Source: JAIPEI01 sp964443135 (GTDB lineage Bacteria; Desulfobacterota; DSM-4660; Desulfatiglandales; HGW-15). From it: DNA of 64,000 nucleotides. Numbering within the stretch: position 1 is the stretch's first letter; the number at the start of each line of letters is the position of its first letter. The translations under genes were made by a program, and so were the position numbers. Below the pieces are notes generated by a model. It made no database searches, was not told the DNA's origin, and worked only from the letters and a program-made list of their open reading frames with translations. This document shows, piece after piece, positions 40,756 through 49,229 of this stretch. The stretch is taken from contig CAYUBQ010000009.1 of NCBI GenBank assembly GCA_964443135.1, positions 26,008 to 90,007 of the forward strand, given 5' to 3'.

Positions 40756-41202
40756 CTACTTCCAACGTCCCCGGCCCTTGCCCTTTCCCTTCTTCTCGAG
40801 CAGGCCCGGCGGGTAGTGCCTCCGGACCTCTCCGTGGTACCGGTAGGGCTTGTCCGTGTCCATCTCCAGGGTCACGTAGTCGCCGGCTTCCAGGCGGATC
40901 CCGCGGGGAAGCGAGACGCCGACCCGCCACCTTCCGCCGCGGTAGTAGATGTACAGGCCCCGCCTTTCGTCGTAGTAGACTTCCGACTGGGGGTAGTAGC
41001 GGTAACGGTGCTTGGCGCGGTACCCGTGGGCGGGGGCCCAGGGGGGAGGCCCTTGCCCGGCGTTCCGCTCGCGGCGATAATCGGGCTCGCCCCCCGTTTC
41101 CACCCGAATGCGCTCCCCGCAGCCGCCCAGGGTCCAGGATGCTGCAAGCAACAGCAGGAGGGGGAGCCACAGGACCTGCCCGAAAGATTTGTTTTCTCTC
41201 AC
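40756..41202 (-). CDS. Small lipoprotein
   Basis: A 148-residue exported lipoprotein. A signal peptide (MRENKSFGQVLWLPLLLLLAAS) ends in the lipobox LGGC with the lipidated Cys at about 28. The mature part is rich in Tyr and Arg, with RYRYYPQSEVYYDERRGLYI near residues 67-86, a pattern seen in small periplasmic proteins of unknown function, and has a basic C-terminal tail (KKGKGKGRGRWK). It has no recognised catalytic motif. It stands alone, 367 bases upstream of the oxidoreductase gene on the same strand. Nothing further is seen in the 193 bases before it. Confidence 0.8.
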   Translation of the reverse strand: MRENKSFGQVLWLPLLLLLAASWTLGGCGERIRVETGGEPDYRRERNAGQGPPPWAPAHGYRAKHRYRYYPQSEVYYDERRGLYIYYRGGRWRVGVSLPRGIRLEAGDYVTLEMDTDKPYRYHGEVRRHYPPGLLEKKGKGKGRGRWK

Positions 41203-41395
41203 GGAGCCCTCCTTTCATCTGGATCGTACACGCCGTCTCGGGTCGTCCCGGGACAGCATACCGAAGAATCGGGGTTCCCGGCGTCCCGGAAGGGGCCCAG
41301 GGCCGCCCGGTCCCATCCCCACATCAGGCCGGGCCGGGTGCCCTGCGGTCCCGAACGGGACCCGGTCCCGTGTCTCGACGGATCGGACCGCCGGG

Positions 41396-41833
41396 TCAAG
41401 CCGGGTTGGCGATCTCCACGAGCTCCACCTGGAAGTAGAGGGTCTGGCCGGCCAGGGGATGGTTGGCATCGAGGGTGACGGCCTCGTCCGCCACGTCGGT
41501 GATGACCACGCCGAAGGGCGTTCCGTCCTGCTGCTTGATCTGCAGCTGCATGCCGACCTCCGGTGTGATGTGATCCGGGAACTCGCCCGCCGGCACCTCC
41601 ATGACCAGCTCCTCCTGGCGGGAGCCGTAGGCGTTCTCCGGTGCGACCTCGATGTCCCGGGTTTCTCCCACTTCCATCCCCACGACGCCCTGTTCGAAGC
41701 CGGGAATGATCTGTCCCTCCCCGACCTTGAACTCGAGGGGGTCGCGGTCCTTGGATGTGTCGAACACTCGGCCGTCGTCGAGCGTCCCCGTGTAGTGAAC
41801 CTTAACGGTGTCTCCGTTTTTCAGCGTTGTCAT
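41396..41833 (-). CDS. FKBP-type peptidyl-prolyl isomerase, SlyD-like
   Basis: A 145-residue SlyD-type FKBP. VKVHYTGTLDDGRVFDTS starts the isomerase domain, which is interrupted by the insert-in-flap chaperone domain (about 70-125), then resumes with DANHPLAGQTLYFQVELVEI. There is no His-rich metal tail, so the nickel function of E. coli SlyD is not expected. It catalyses cis-trans isomerisation of prolines and acts as a chaperone in the cytoplasm. The ATG at 41833 follows GAGGAAGAG, which rules out the longer frame. A good promoter lies far upstream at 42196-42224. Confidence 0.9.
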   Translation of the reverse strand: MTTLKNGDTVKVHYTGTLDDGRVFDTSKDRDPLEFKVGEGQIIPGFEQGVVGMEVGETRDIEVAPENAYGSRQEELVMEVPAGEFPDHITPEVGMQLQIKQQDGTPFGVVITDVADEAVTLDANHPLAGQTLYFQVELVEIANPA

Positions 41834-42250
41834 CTCTTCCTCCTCTTGTTTGAAATGGTGAGTCGAGGATATCCTCCGCCTCCCGGGCCCTATCCCCGCC
41901 CGCAAGCGCGGTGATGTGCGTCGGGATATCCTGTGCCTGAGGGTGTTGGCTTGTGCCCTGAATGGCTTGGGGTGAGAGCAGGGAGGTCAAACCAAAGCGT
42001 GGGGCGGCCGCTTTCCCCGTCCCTCGTCACGGGGTGTGGCGGTCTTCCCTGGCGGGAACGGCGTTGGACGCCCGTGACCGGGTCGGAGGCTCACCGGCCG
42101 CGCGTCCCGGGCCGGTTTCCCGTCGGCCCCCCTCTTCTCACCCGTACAGGTGCGCTGGGACGGACACGACGGTATCCAACGATACATACAGTGAAAACAT
42201 AAGATCGCATTCCCGGTCTGTCAATGGGGAATTCCCGGACGGGGTCCGGT
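41834..42250. other. 417-base gap between the FKBP and DUF4139 genes
   Basis: No supportable gene. It contains a minus-strand promoter near its right end, which would give an unusually long leader of about 355 bases before the FKBP gene. I see no known riboswitch or terminator in it. Confidence 0.55.
42196..42224 (-). promoter_or_regulatory. Sigma-70-like promoter upstream of the FKBP gene
   Basis: Minus-strand TTGACA (42219-42224, perfect consensus) and TATGTT (42196-42201) with an optimal 17-base spacer, in an AT-rich patch. It reads toward the FKBP gene. Confidence 0.55.
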
Positions 42251-43657
42251 CTACAGCCCCACCCGGACGCGGTATCGAACCGTCACGCGGTCGTCCGGCG
42301 GAACCTCCACGTCGAACCGGATGGTGAAGGCGTCCGTTTTGCGGTAGGGATGGGAGTGGCTCAGGATCTCCCAGTTCCCGGACAGGGGCGCCCGAATGCC
42401 GACCCGGACCGGTTCCTCCTTGCGGTTCCGGACGACCGTCTCCCACTCGGTCTCGTGCAACCCGGAGGTCACCCGGCGATAGTCCGTCTGGGTCCTCTGC
42501 GCCACCACGTCGAACGCCTCTCCCGTCTGGAGACGGACGGTCTCCCCTTTCGCCGTGTGCTCGATGCGGTCCTCGCCCACGAACTGCCGGCTCCCGCTGC
42601 CGTCCTCCTTGTAGACCCGGACGATCCCGGCCGGAAGCGGCATCCCGAGGCGGTTTTCCCGGTCGTTGCGGAACCGGACGAACACGCTCACGGGCCTGCG
42701 GGGCGTGGGGTCGGGGGAACGGCGAGTGAAGAGGCCGGGGGAGGCCTCGACGAGGAGCTCTTTTTCCACGCCGAGCCCGGAGGACTCGAGGAGCCGGATC
42801 TGCTTGGTCTGGCCGTCCTCGATGGTCGTCCTACGCCCCAGATCGTAGAGGTGGTACTCGAACAGGGACTCCTCCCGGAAGCCGTCGTCCCCGGCCCGGG
42901 CCATCATGGTCTTGACCATGGGCTCCCGCTCCCGGGTCGAGGGGGTCACCCTGCGGACGGTCCCGGCCACGAGCTTGAGCCCGGCGTCGGCGTACCCGGC
43001 GCCGCTTCGATTGTCCAGCGTGACCCACCCGGAGAGGGCGCCCGTGGAGTCTGCGGCGTCGAGGACGAGGACGTAGTCCGCCCGCCACCGGATGTCCTCC
43101 GTGAGGTAGGAGACCTCGAGGTCGCGGGGGCCCTTTTCTTCGTTGCGGAAGAGCCAGATGAGCGTGGGCCTGGCGATCAGGCTTTCGGGGAGCTCCGGGA
43201 GGACCTTGACCCCGGGGTGACCCAGGTAGACGTCCCGGCCGATCCGATAGACCTGTCCCTGGTTGTTGCTCAGCAGGGTGGCCTCCACCACGTCCTTGCG
43301 GTCGTGGTAACGGTTCCAGTCCACGATCTTGATCTGCTTGCCCACGTACTTGTCCAGAAGCTTGTCCTCGTTCATGAGGTCGTACTCGTAGTTCTGCTCG
43401 AGCAAGGCGAGACCCCGCGAGGAGACGTGAACCGTGGACGGCTGGATGGAGGAGGCCACGTCCATGAAGCGCAGCTCCCCCTCCCCCGGCGGAAGGGTGA
43501 CGCGGCGCACCTCCCTGATGAGGCCCAGGTTGTTGTTGTACACGGTGACCTCGAGCGATGTCCGGTCCCCCGAGCCGCTTCGCGTGACCTCGCCCTCGAC
43601 CGGGGGAGGCAGGATGAAGCAGGCGAGCAGGATCCATGGGACGATTCGAATGTTCAT
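42251..43657 (-). CDS. Exported DUF4139-type protein
   Basis: A 468-residue protein with a signal sequence (MNIRIVPWILLACFILPPPV), predicted to be periplasmic. The body resembles the DUF4139 family: VTVYNNNLGLIREVRRVTLP near residue 38, LSGWVTLDNRSGAGYADAGL near residue 205, and a C-terminal beta-rich part with HETEWETVVRNRKEEPV. The function is unknown; domain size and the mucoidy-inhibitor relatives hint at an envelope role. The ATG at 43657 is the first good start. It is preceded by a half copy of the dispersed element and a candidate promoter. Confidence 0.82.
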   Translation of the reverse strand: MNIRIVPWILLACFILPPPVEGEVTRSGSGDRTSLEVTVYNNNLGLIREVRRVTLPPGEGELRFMDVASSIQPSTVHVSSRGLALLEQNYEYDLMNEDKLLDKYVGKQIKIVDWNRYHDRKDVVEATLLSNNQGQVYRIGRDVYLGHPGVKVLPELPESLIARPTLIWLFRNEEKGPRDLEVSYLTEDIRWRADYVLVLDAADSTGALSGWVTLDNRSGAGYADAGLKLVAGTVRRVTPSTREREPMVKTMMARAGDDGFREESLFEYHLYDLGRRTTIEDGQTKQIRLLESSGLGVEKELLVEASPGLFTRRSPDPTPRRPVSVFVRFRNDRENRLGMPLPAGIVRVYKEDGSGSRQFVGEDRIEHTAKGETVRLQTGEAFDVVAQRTQTDYRRVTSGLHETEWETVVRNRKEEPVRVGIRAPLSGNWEILSHSHPYRKTDAFTIRFDVEVPPDDRVTVRYRVRVGL

Positions 43658-43711
43658 GGCGGTCTCCTCTACGCATCCCCCCGCGTCGGCGGGGGCGAAA
43701 AGAATGGACGC

Positions 43712-43744
43712 GGCTCGCGTGAGCGGGTTTTTGCGAATGCGTCA
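43712..43744 (-). repeat. Dispersed hairpin element, half copy e
   Basis: On the minus strand the first 27 or so bases (TGACGCATTCGCAAAAACCC, then GCTCACGC) match the left end of copies b and d almost exactly. The inner stem and right terminus are missing. It lies in the leader of the DUF4139 gene, in the same orientation. Confidence 0.75.
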
Positions 43745-43752
43745 ATGTTCCC

Positions 43753-43781
43753 AGAATAGCGCCCCGCGGGACGGATCACAA
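43753..43781 (-). promoter_or_regulatory. Candidate sigma-70 promoter for the DUF4139 gene
   Basis: Minus-strand TTGTGA (43776-43781) and TATTCT (43753-43758) are 17 bases apart. The predicted start falls at the left end of half repeat e, as for the oxidoreductase gene. Confidence 0.45.
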
Positions 43782-43907
43782 GGGGGCGTTGCAGGCGTTC
43801 CGAGCCTGGAACGGGGAGCGGCACGGCTTTACTCGCGGGCTCGCCTGCGCTATGCTTGGCCGCGGATTCTGCAGGGTCGTGGAATGCGGCCCGGAAACGG
43901 GAGGGAC

Positions 43908-44702
43908 ATGAGCGAAGATCTGCTCGTCGAACGCGAGGGGGCCGTCTGCACCCTGGTCATTCACCGGCCGGAGAAGCGCAACCTGCTCACGCCGTCCTGT
44001 CTCGACCGGCTGATCCGGGTCATGGCGGACCTGGAGAGCGAGGACGCCGTTCGAACCGTCGTGATCCGCGGGGCCGGGAATCGGGCGTTTTCCGCCGGGT
44101 ACGACATCGCCTCCCTGCCGGCCGGGCCCGCCTCCGGGCCGGGGGAGGCCCTGGTGGACGAACCTCCGCTGGAGCGGGCGCTTCGTTCCATCAGCGCGTT
44201 TCCCTACCCGGTCGTCGCCATGATCAACGGCCTCGCTCTGGGCGGCGGCTGCGAGCTCGCCATGGCCTGCGACATCCGGGTCATGGCGAGGGGCGCCGCG
44301 ATGGGCATGCCGCCGGCCAGGCTGGGCCTGGTCTACCCCTACGAGGGACTCCGCCGGTTCCTGCGGGTCCTGGGGTTCAGCCGTGCGCTGGAGCTCTTCC
44401 TGACCGCACGACAGTACGACAGCACCGCCTGCCTGCGGATGGGCCTGGTGAACGAACTGGTGGAGGACGAAGACCTGGAGGACCACACGCGTCGGCTCGC
44501 CGCAGCGATGGCGGGCCATGCCCCCCTGTCGCTCCGGGGGATGAAATCGGCTCTCTACCGCATCGCCGACCACACGGCGCTTCCTGCGGAGGAGGTGAAC
44601 GCGATCCGCTCCCTGTTCGTTCGGTCTCTCCGGAGCGAGGACATGTCCGAGGCGAAGAGGGCGTTCCTGGAGAAGCGCCCCCCGCGGTTCAAGGGGAGAT
44701 AG
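43908..44702 (+). CDS. Crotonase (enoyl-CoA hydratase/isomerase) family protein
   Basis: A 264-residue crotonase-fold protein. The oxyanion-hole segments are visible (RAFSAGYDI near residue 62 and GLALGGGCELAMACDI near 106). The catalytic Glu residues of true hydratases are not evident: the corresponding stretch reads MPPARLGLVYPYEGLRRF, which is closer in shape to methylmalonyl-CoA decarboxylase-like members, so the reaction may be decarboxylation or another acyl-CoA chemistry. The ATG at 43908 has GAGGGA upstream; an upstream ATG at 43884 is less likely. The next gene starts 11 bases later, suggesting an operon. Confidence 0.85.
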   Translation: MSEDLLVEREGAVCTLVIHRPEKRNLLTPSCLDRLIRVMADLESEDAVRTVVIRGAGNRAFSAGYDIASLPAGPASGPGEALVDEPPLERALRSISAFPYPVVAMINGLALGGGCELAMACDIRVMARGAAMGMPPARLGLVYPYEGLRRFLRVLGFSRALELFLTARQYDSTACLRMGLVNELVEDEDLEDHTRRLAAAMAGHAPLSLRGMKSALYRIADHTALPAEEVNAIRSLFVRSLRSEDMSEAKRAFLEKRPPRFKGR

Positions 44703-44713
44703 GCGAAATCGTC

Positions 44714-45478
44714 ATGTGCCTCATTCTGCTCGCCCACGAGATCCACCCTCGGTTCAGGCTCGTGTTCGCCGCAAACCGGGACGAGTTCTACGATCGCCCC
44801 TCGGAGCAGGCGCATTTCCGGGAAGACGCCCCCGGCCTGCTCGCCGGAAGGGACAAGCGGGAGGGGGGGACCTGGATGGGGGTCACCAAGGCGGGAAGGA
44901 TCGGCGCGCTCACCAACCATCGCGACCCGGCCGCCTGCCGGCCCGACGCCCCGTCCCGCGGGGGGCTCGTTCACCGCTATCTTCGAGGTTCCCGGCCCCC
45001 GGAGGCCTACCTCCGGGGGGTGCTTCGAGAGAAGGCCGCCTACAACGGGTTCAACCTCCTGGCCGGGGACCGTTCGGGGATCTGCTGGGCCTCCAACCGG
45101 GGCGGCGGTCCCCGGTGGCTGGAGCCCGGGGTTCACGGGATCAGCAATCGCCTCCTCGACACGCCCTGGCCCAAGGTGGTGCGAGGCAAGGAGATGCTGG
45201 AGGAACTGCTCGCCTCGCCGGAGGGCCCGTCGGTGGAGCGGCTCATGGAGCTCCTCGAGGACCGCACCGTCCCCCCGGACCGGGATCTGCCGGAGACCGG
45301 TATGGGCCTCGAGTGGGAACGGATCCTCTCCCCGATCTTCATCCGGAGCCCGATCTACGGGACCCGCTCCTCCACGGTGCTCCTGATCGACCGGGCCGGG
45401 CGCCTGACCTTCGTGGAGCGCACGCACGATCCCTGGCTGGAAGGGGATCGGGAGGTCCGGTTTTCATTTGCGGTGTGA
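44714..45478 (+). CDS. NRDE (TANGO2-like) family protein
   Basis: A 254-residue NRDE-family protein. The hallmarks are the N-terminal MCLILLA with Cys2, the FAANRDEFYDRP motif near residues 17-28 and the GTWMGVTKAGRIGALTN stretch near 53. The fold is that of Ntn hydrolases and Cys2 could be a nucleophile, but the biochemical role of the family (linked to heme and lipid handling in eukaryotes) is unsettled. The ATG at 44714 is the only sensible start. It follows the crotonase gene by 11 bases on the same strand. Confidence 0.9.
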   Translation: MCLILLAHEIHPRFRLVFAANRDEFYDRPSEQAHFREDAPGLLAGRDKREGGTWMGVTKAGRIGALTNHRDPAACRPDAPSRGGLVHRYLRGSRPPEAYLRGVLREKAAYNGFNLLAGDRSGICWASNRGGGPRWLEPGVHGISNRLLDTPWPKVVRGKEMLEELLASPEGPSVERLMELLEDRTVPPDRDLPETGMGLEWERILSPIFIRSPIYGTRSSTVLLIDRAGRLTFVERTHDPWLEGDREVRFSFAV

Positions 45479-45595
45479 CAGTTCCCGAAGGTTGCCGGCT
45501 CAGGACCCGTAGAGCAGCCGCCTGGCCTCCGGATCGGGAATGAAGGGCGCACCCCGGGGGTCCCGGAGTCGCGGCCGAATGCAGAAGGAGAAACC

Positions 45596-46249
45596 ATGAA
45601 TCCCTCCTTTGTCCTCCCGCTTGCGGGGATTCTGCTGGCCGGACTTCTCTTGTTCGAGTTCCGCGGCCCGCGAGCGGGTGTTCTGGCCTTCAAGACCCCG
45701 CTGTCCGTCCTGTTCGTCGCCACAGCCTCGGCCCAGGCCTTCTCCGTTCCGCTCTACCACGGCCTCCTTCTGGCCGGGCTCGTCCTCTGCCTCTTCGGGG
45801 ACGTCCTCCTCGCCCTTCCCGGGGAGCGACCCTTTCTGGCCGGGCTCGTCGGCTTTCTCCTGGGGCACCTGTTCTACGGGGCGGCCTTCTTCGGCACGAC
45901 CGGTCTCGAACTGTCGAGCCTCGTCGCCCTGCTCCCCCTGGCGGCCGCCGGATGGGGGGTCTGGCGGTGGCTTCGGCCCCGCTTGAACGGGATGCGGACG
46001 CCGGTGGCGGTGTACATCGTGGTGATCAGCCTGATGGTCTGCGGGGCCTTCGGCTTTCTGGGAGCGGTTCCCTATGGCGGATCGGGCCGGTTCCTGGTGA
46101 TCGGCGGGGCGGTCGCCTTCTATCTGTCGGACCTGTTCGTGGCCCGGGACCGGTTCGTCCGAAAGGGGTTTGAGAATCGCGGGGTCGGGCTCCCCTTGTA
46201 CTATGCAGGCCAGTTCATGCTGGCCTTCTCTCCCGGTCTTCTGGGCTGA
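45596..46249 (+). CDS. YhhN / TMEM86-family membrane protein
   Basis: A 217-residue integral membrane protein with about eight hydrophobic helices. LCLFGDVLLALPG near residue 65 and AFYLSDLFVARDRF near residue 175 are the two Asp-containing motifs of the YhhN family, whose eukaryotic members (TMEM86) hydrolyse the vinyl-ether bond of lysoplasmalogens. In bacteria the substrate is not certain. An AAGGAGA stretch precedes the ATG at 45596. The 117 bases before it contain no gene that I can support. Confidence 0.87.
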   Translation: MNPSFVLPLAGILLAGLLLFEFRGPRAGVLAFKTPLSVLFVATASAQAFSVPLYHGLLLAGLVLCLFGDVLLALPGERPFLAGLVGFLLGHLFYGAAFFGTTGLELSSLVALLPLAAAGWGVWRWLRPRLNGMRTPVAVYIVVISLMVCGAFGFLGAVPYGGSGRFLVIGGAVAFYLSDLFVARDRFVRKGFENRGVGLPLYYAGQFMLAFSPGLLG

Positions 46250-46280
46250 GTCCGGGCCGAAGAGAGGCGCTGCGCCGGCC

Positions 46281-46907
46281 ATGGGACGGAAATACGCTTC
46301 CTACACGGAGCTCCGGGGTACCGAGCGGGAAGGCCTGGACTATCGGGTTCGGGTTCGGGCGGGGTTGTCGGGGATCGCCCTCATGGCCCCTCACGGCGGG
46401 GAGATCGAGCCCGGAACCACCGAGATCGCGGAGGCCGTGGCCGGGCGCGAGCATGCCTTCTACAGCTTCGAGGGGTTGAAGCCCGACCACAACCTGGGGC
46501 TCCACATCGCCAGCACCCTCTTCGACGAACCACGGGGCCTGGGCACGGCCGCCGGGGCGGCCACCGTGATCACCGTCCACGGCTGCAGGGAAAGGACCCC
46601 TGTGGTCCTCGTGGGTGGGCTGGACACCGGGCTCCGAAAAGCCCTGGCCTCGGCGCTGGAGGAGGCCGGTTTCGCCGTGCGGGAGGACCCCCGGCTCCCC
46701 GGCAGGAGCCCCTCCAACCTCTGCAACCGGAGCATGAGGGGCCGCGGGGTCCAGCTGGAGGTGTCCCGCGGCCTGCGCCGGACCCTGTTTCCCGGTCTCA
46801 CGAGGCCCGACCGTCAGGCCCCCCTGCCCCGGTTCGAGCGCTTGGTCGGCGCCCTGCGCCATGCACTCTCCGACCGGAGCGAAGAGCGCTCCGCTGCGCT
46901 CGAGTAG
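46281..46907 (+). CDS. Poly-gamma-glutamate hydrolase-like protein (zinc enzyme)
   Basis: A 208-residue protein of the poly-gamma-glutamate hydrolase family, also found in phages that depolymerise capsules. APHGGEIEPGTTEIAEA near residues 36-52 carries the zinc-binding His and Glu, and VITVHGCRE near 96 the second His. A conserved NLCNRS stretch is near residue 150. No signal peptide is seen, so it may act inside the cell or leave by another route. It starts 31 bases after the YhhN gene and may share its transcript. Confidence 0.84.
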   Translation: MGRKYASYTELRGTEREGLDYRVRVRAGLSGIALMAPHGGEIEPGTTEIAEAVAGREHAFYSFEGLKPDHNLGLHIASTLFDEPRGLGTAAGAATVITVHGCRERTPVVLVGGLDTGLRKALASALEEAGFAVREDPRLPGRSPSNLCNRSMRGRGVQLEVSRGLRRTLFPGLTRPDRQAPLPRFERLVGALRHALSDRSEERSAALE

Positions 46908-47006
46908 TCCTCCGGGAAATCATCGGAACGGAAGCCCGAAGCGATCCATGTGGGCGAACTCCTCGATCTCGCGACGCTTGGGGGCCTTGGACTCCTGCGC
47001 TGACGC

Positions 47007-49049
47007 CTACTGCCCGACCCCGAACCCCTCGAGGAGCCCTTTCACCCGGTCCTTCACCTGGTCTTCCGTCGACTTGGATCCCTGCTCCCCGCCCTGGTCC
47101 GAGCCGGGCTGGAGCATCCGCTTCAGCTGGTCCGCATCCGGCACCCCCCCCTTCAGACCCCCTTCGATCATGCCCTTGAGGTCGGGCCGGAACTTGGGGT
47201 CGGCAAAGGGTCCCGTCACCAGCACGGGCACCCGGATTCCGCTCCGCTTCTGGGTGTCGCCCTGGCCCTTCATGGTGGCCACCATCTTGGGCTCCACGCG
47301 GAGGTCCAGGACCTCGTTCGCGAGGTCCGCCGTCCCGGTGGCCACGACCCGGAGAAAGGGGGACTTGAGTTCGGTCCCGGTGGTCTTCACCACGCCGTCC
47401 CGGATGGTGAACGGTGCGGAGAGCTCGGAGAAGTCCGTCTTGGGCCGGTCGGCGGTCCGCGCCTGCGCTTCGGCCATCCCGAAGGCCGACTGGACGTTTC
47501 GGACCATGCCGACGAGATCGATGCCCACGATGGCGCCGTCCTGGAAGAGCAGCTCTCCCTCTCCGTTCAGCGCCTGCTTGATGGGCTCGGGTCGGTCTCC
47601 CACGGTGCGGGCGGCGATGTCGCCCCGCACGCTCCCCTCGATGACGTCCTTACCGGCGAAATCCTGCACCAGCGGTCCGGCCTGGATGCCGCGCAGCCGG
47701 GTGGAAAAGCGGCTCCTGGGGGACTCCCCCCGGACGTCCGTTTCCGCGTCGGCCTGGATCGTCCCCTCGTACAGCTCGGCCTCCATGGGGTCCACCCGGA
47801 TCACCCCGTCCCGGGCGGTGACCTCGACGACGACGTCCCGTACGCTGAGGCCTTTCGCCTCGAGGGAGCCCACGCGGACCGCCCCGTCCAGGATCAGCTT
47901 CCGGAGGGGTTCGTAGTCGACGGGCTCGGCCTTTCCGGAAGGTTCGGCAGGGGCCTCTTTCCCTTCGGCCTCACCCTCCTTCGCAGGCGGCAGGTAGCGG
48001 TCGAGGTCGATCCGGTCGAGCTCCATGTCGAACGCCAGGTCGGGCCTCGAGAACGCCTGGGCCCGGGCGGAAAAGGTCAGCCTGGACTCGTCCAGCACCA
48101 GGGCCCCGTCCTCCAGGGATACCGCCTCCGGGGTGCCCGCCACCCGGACGTCGAGCGACATCCGCTGGAGGACGTCCGGGTCCGCCGTGGAGATCGGCAG
48201 CTCCTGCCCGAAGGCGTCGAGGGCCGCCCGGGGCGAGAACTCGGGAATCCGGAGCCCGAGGTCGTAGCGCCGGTCCGAGCCCAGGGCCTCCACGGACCCC
48301 TTCAGGTGGAGGTTCACCTCCTCCAGGGCGGTGAGCCGCAGGTCGAGGGGGATGGAGGCCTGCATGGGTTCCTTGCCGAGGGGTCCGATCGTGCCCTCCA
48401 GGTTCACCGGTTTCCCGTCCAGGAGCATTGAAAAGAGCAGGTCCACGGGTCGATCCAGGGAGACGTTCCGGAGCTTCAGGGAAAGGTCGGAGATCTCCTG
48501 GCGGGTCCCCGCGGCATGATCGATGTACAGGAGGTCGCCGGACACGGAGAAGTCTCCCACGGCCAGGTCCTCGAGAGGGAGTCCCGTTTCCGAGGGAGCC
48601 CCCGTATCGGCCGGGGCCTTCTCTTCTGGCCCTTTCGGGGGGGGCTCGCCGCCCAGGCCTTCCCAGCCGGCGCGACCGTCCTCGTCCTTTTCCAGGTTCA
48701 CCTGGACGCCTTCCAGGACGAACCGCTTGACCTGGACATCGCGGGAGATCAGGGGGAGGAGCTTGACGCGCACCTCGAACGACTTCACGTAGAGGAGGTC
48801 CTCCCGCTCGAACCCGGGGGGGTTACCCAGGTGAAGGTCCGAGACGGAGAAGCCCGCCCAGGGGAAGAGGGAGAGGTCCAGGTCCCCGGCCAGACGAAAC
48901 GGCCGACCCGTGGCCTCGCTCACCTTGTTCTCGATCACGGGCTTGTAGCTTTCCACGTCCACGAACAGGGGGATCACGAGCAGGGCGACGATCACGAGGC
49001 CGACGAGACCTCCAACGAGAATCAGGATCCACTTCAGCGCGCGTTTCAT
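47007..49049 (-). CDS. AsmA-family inner-membrane-anchored protein
   Basis: A 680-residue AsmA protein. A single N-terminal helix (WILILVGGLVGLVIVALLV) anchors it in the inner membrane, and the rest is a long beta-rich periplasmic part. VSEATGRPFRLAGDLDLSLFP near residues 40-60 is the conserved AsmA start, and GEGELLFQDGAIVGIDL near 500 the conserved C-terminal stretch. AsmA-like proteins help phospholipid transport and outer-membrane assembly. The start at 49049 is chosen because the longer frame begins in a non-protein-like stretch. The stop is TAG, and the same frame remains open and coding-like for 28 codons after it (see findings). Confidence 0.88.
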   Translation of the reverse strand: MKRALKWILILVGGLVGLVIVALLVIPLFVDVESYKPVIENKVSEATGRPFRLAGDLDLSLFPWAGFSVSDLHLGNPPGFEREDLLYVKSFEVRVKLLPLISRDVQVKRFVLEGVQVNLEKDEDGRAGWEGLGGEPPPKGPEEKAPADTGAPSETGLPLEDLAVGDFSVSGDLLYIDHAAGTRQEISDLSLKLRNVSLDRPVDLLFSMLLDGKPVNLEGTIGPLGKEPMQASIPLDLRLTALEEVNLHLKGSVEALGSDRRYDLGLRIPEFSPRAALDAFGQELPISTADPDVLQRMSLDVRVAGTPEAVSLEDGALVLDESRLTFSARAQAFSRPDLAFDMELDRIDLDRYLPPAKEGEAEGKEAPAEPSGKAEPVDYEPLRKLILDGAVRVGSLEAKGLSVRDVVVEVTARDGVIRVDPMEAELYEGTIQADAETDVRGESPRSRFSTRLRGIQAGPLVQDFAGKDVIEGSVRGDIAARTVGDRPEPIKQALNGEGELLFQDGAIVGIDLVGMVRNVQSAFGMAEAQARTADRPKTDFSELSAPFTIRDGVVKTTGTELKSPFLRVVATGTADLANEVLDLRVEPKMVATMKGQGDTQKRSGIRVPVLVTGPFADPKFRPDLKGMIEGGLKGGVPDADQLKRMLQPGSDQGGEQGSKSTEDQVKDRVKGLLEGFGVGQ

Positions 49050-49229
49050 AGGAGAACCCCCATGCCCGTCGCAGAGGGCCTGTGCAGGCCGGACGGCGAA
49101 GGAAACCGGCGTGAGAGGCAACGATCCCTCTCACGGCCGGCTCCTCGTGGGTGAATGATGTCCCCGGGGCGCTTTCCGAAGGCAGAGCAACGAACCGCCC
49201 GGGAGCGCCCCGGGCCCGGGAAACCGGGA

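Noticed and set aside
41834..42187. Possible small gene or riboswitch in the long FKBP leader
   Set aside because: Frames here are Arg/Pro-rich and lack ribosome-binding sites; no known riboswitch core was recognised.
45500..45595. Coding-like minus-strand stretch ending ARRLLYGS before the YhhN gene
   Set aside because: It only remains open because it is antisense to the YhhN gene, has no start context and I recognise no family.
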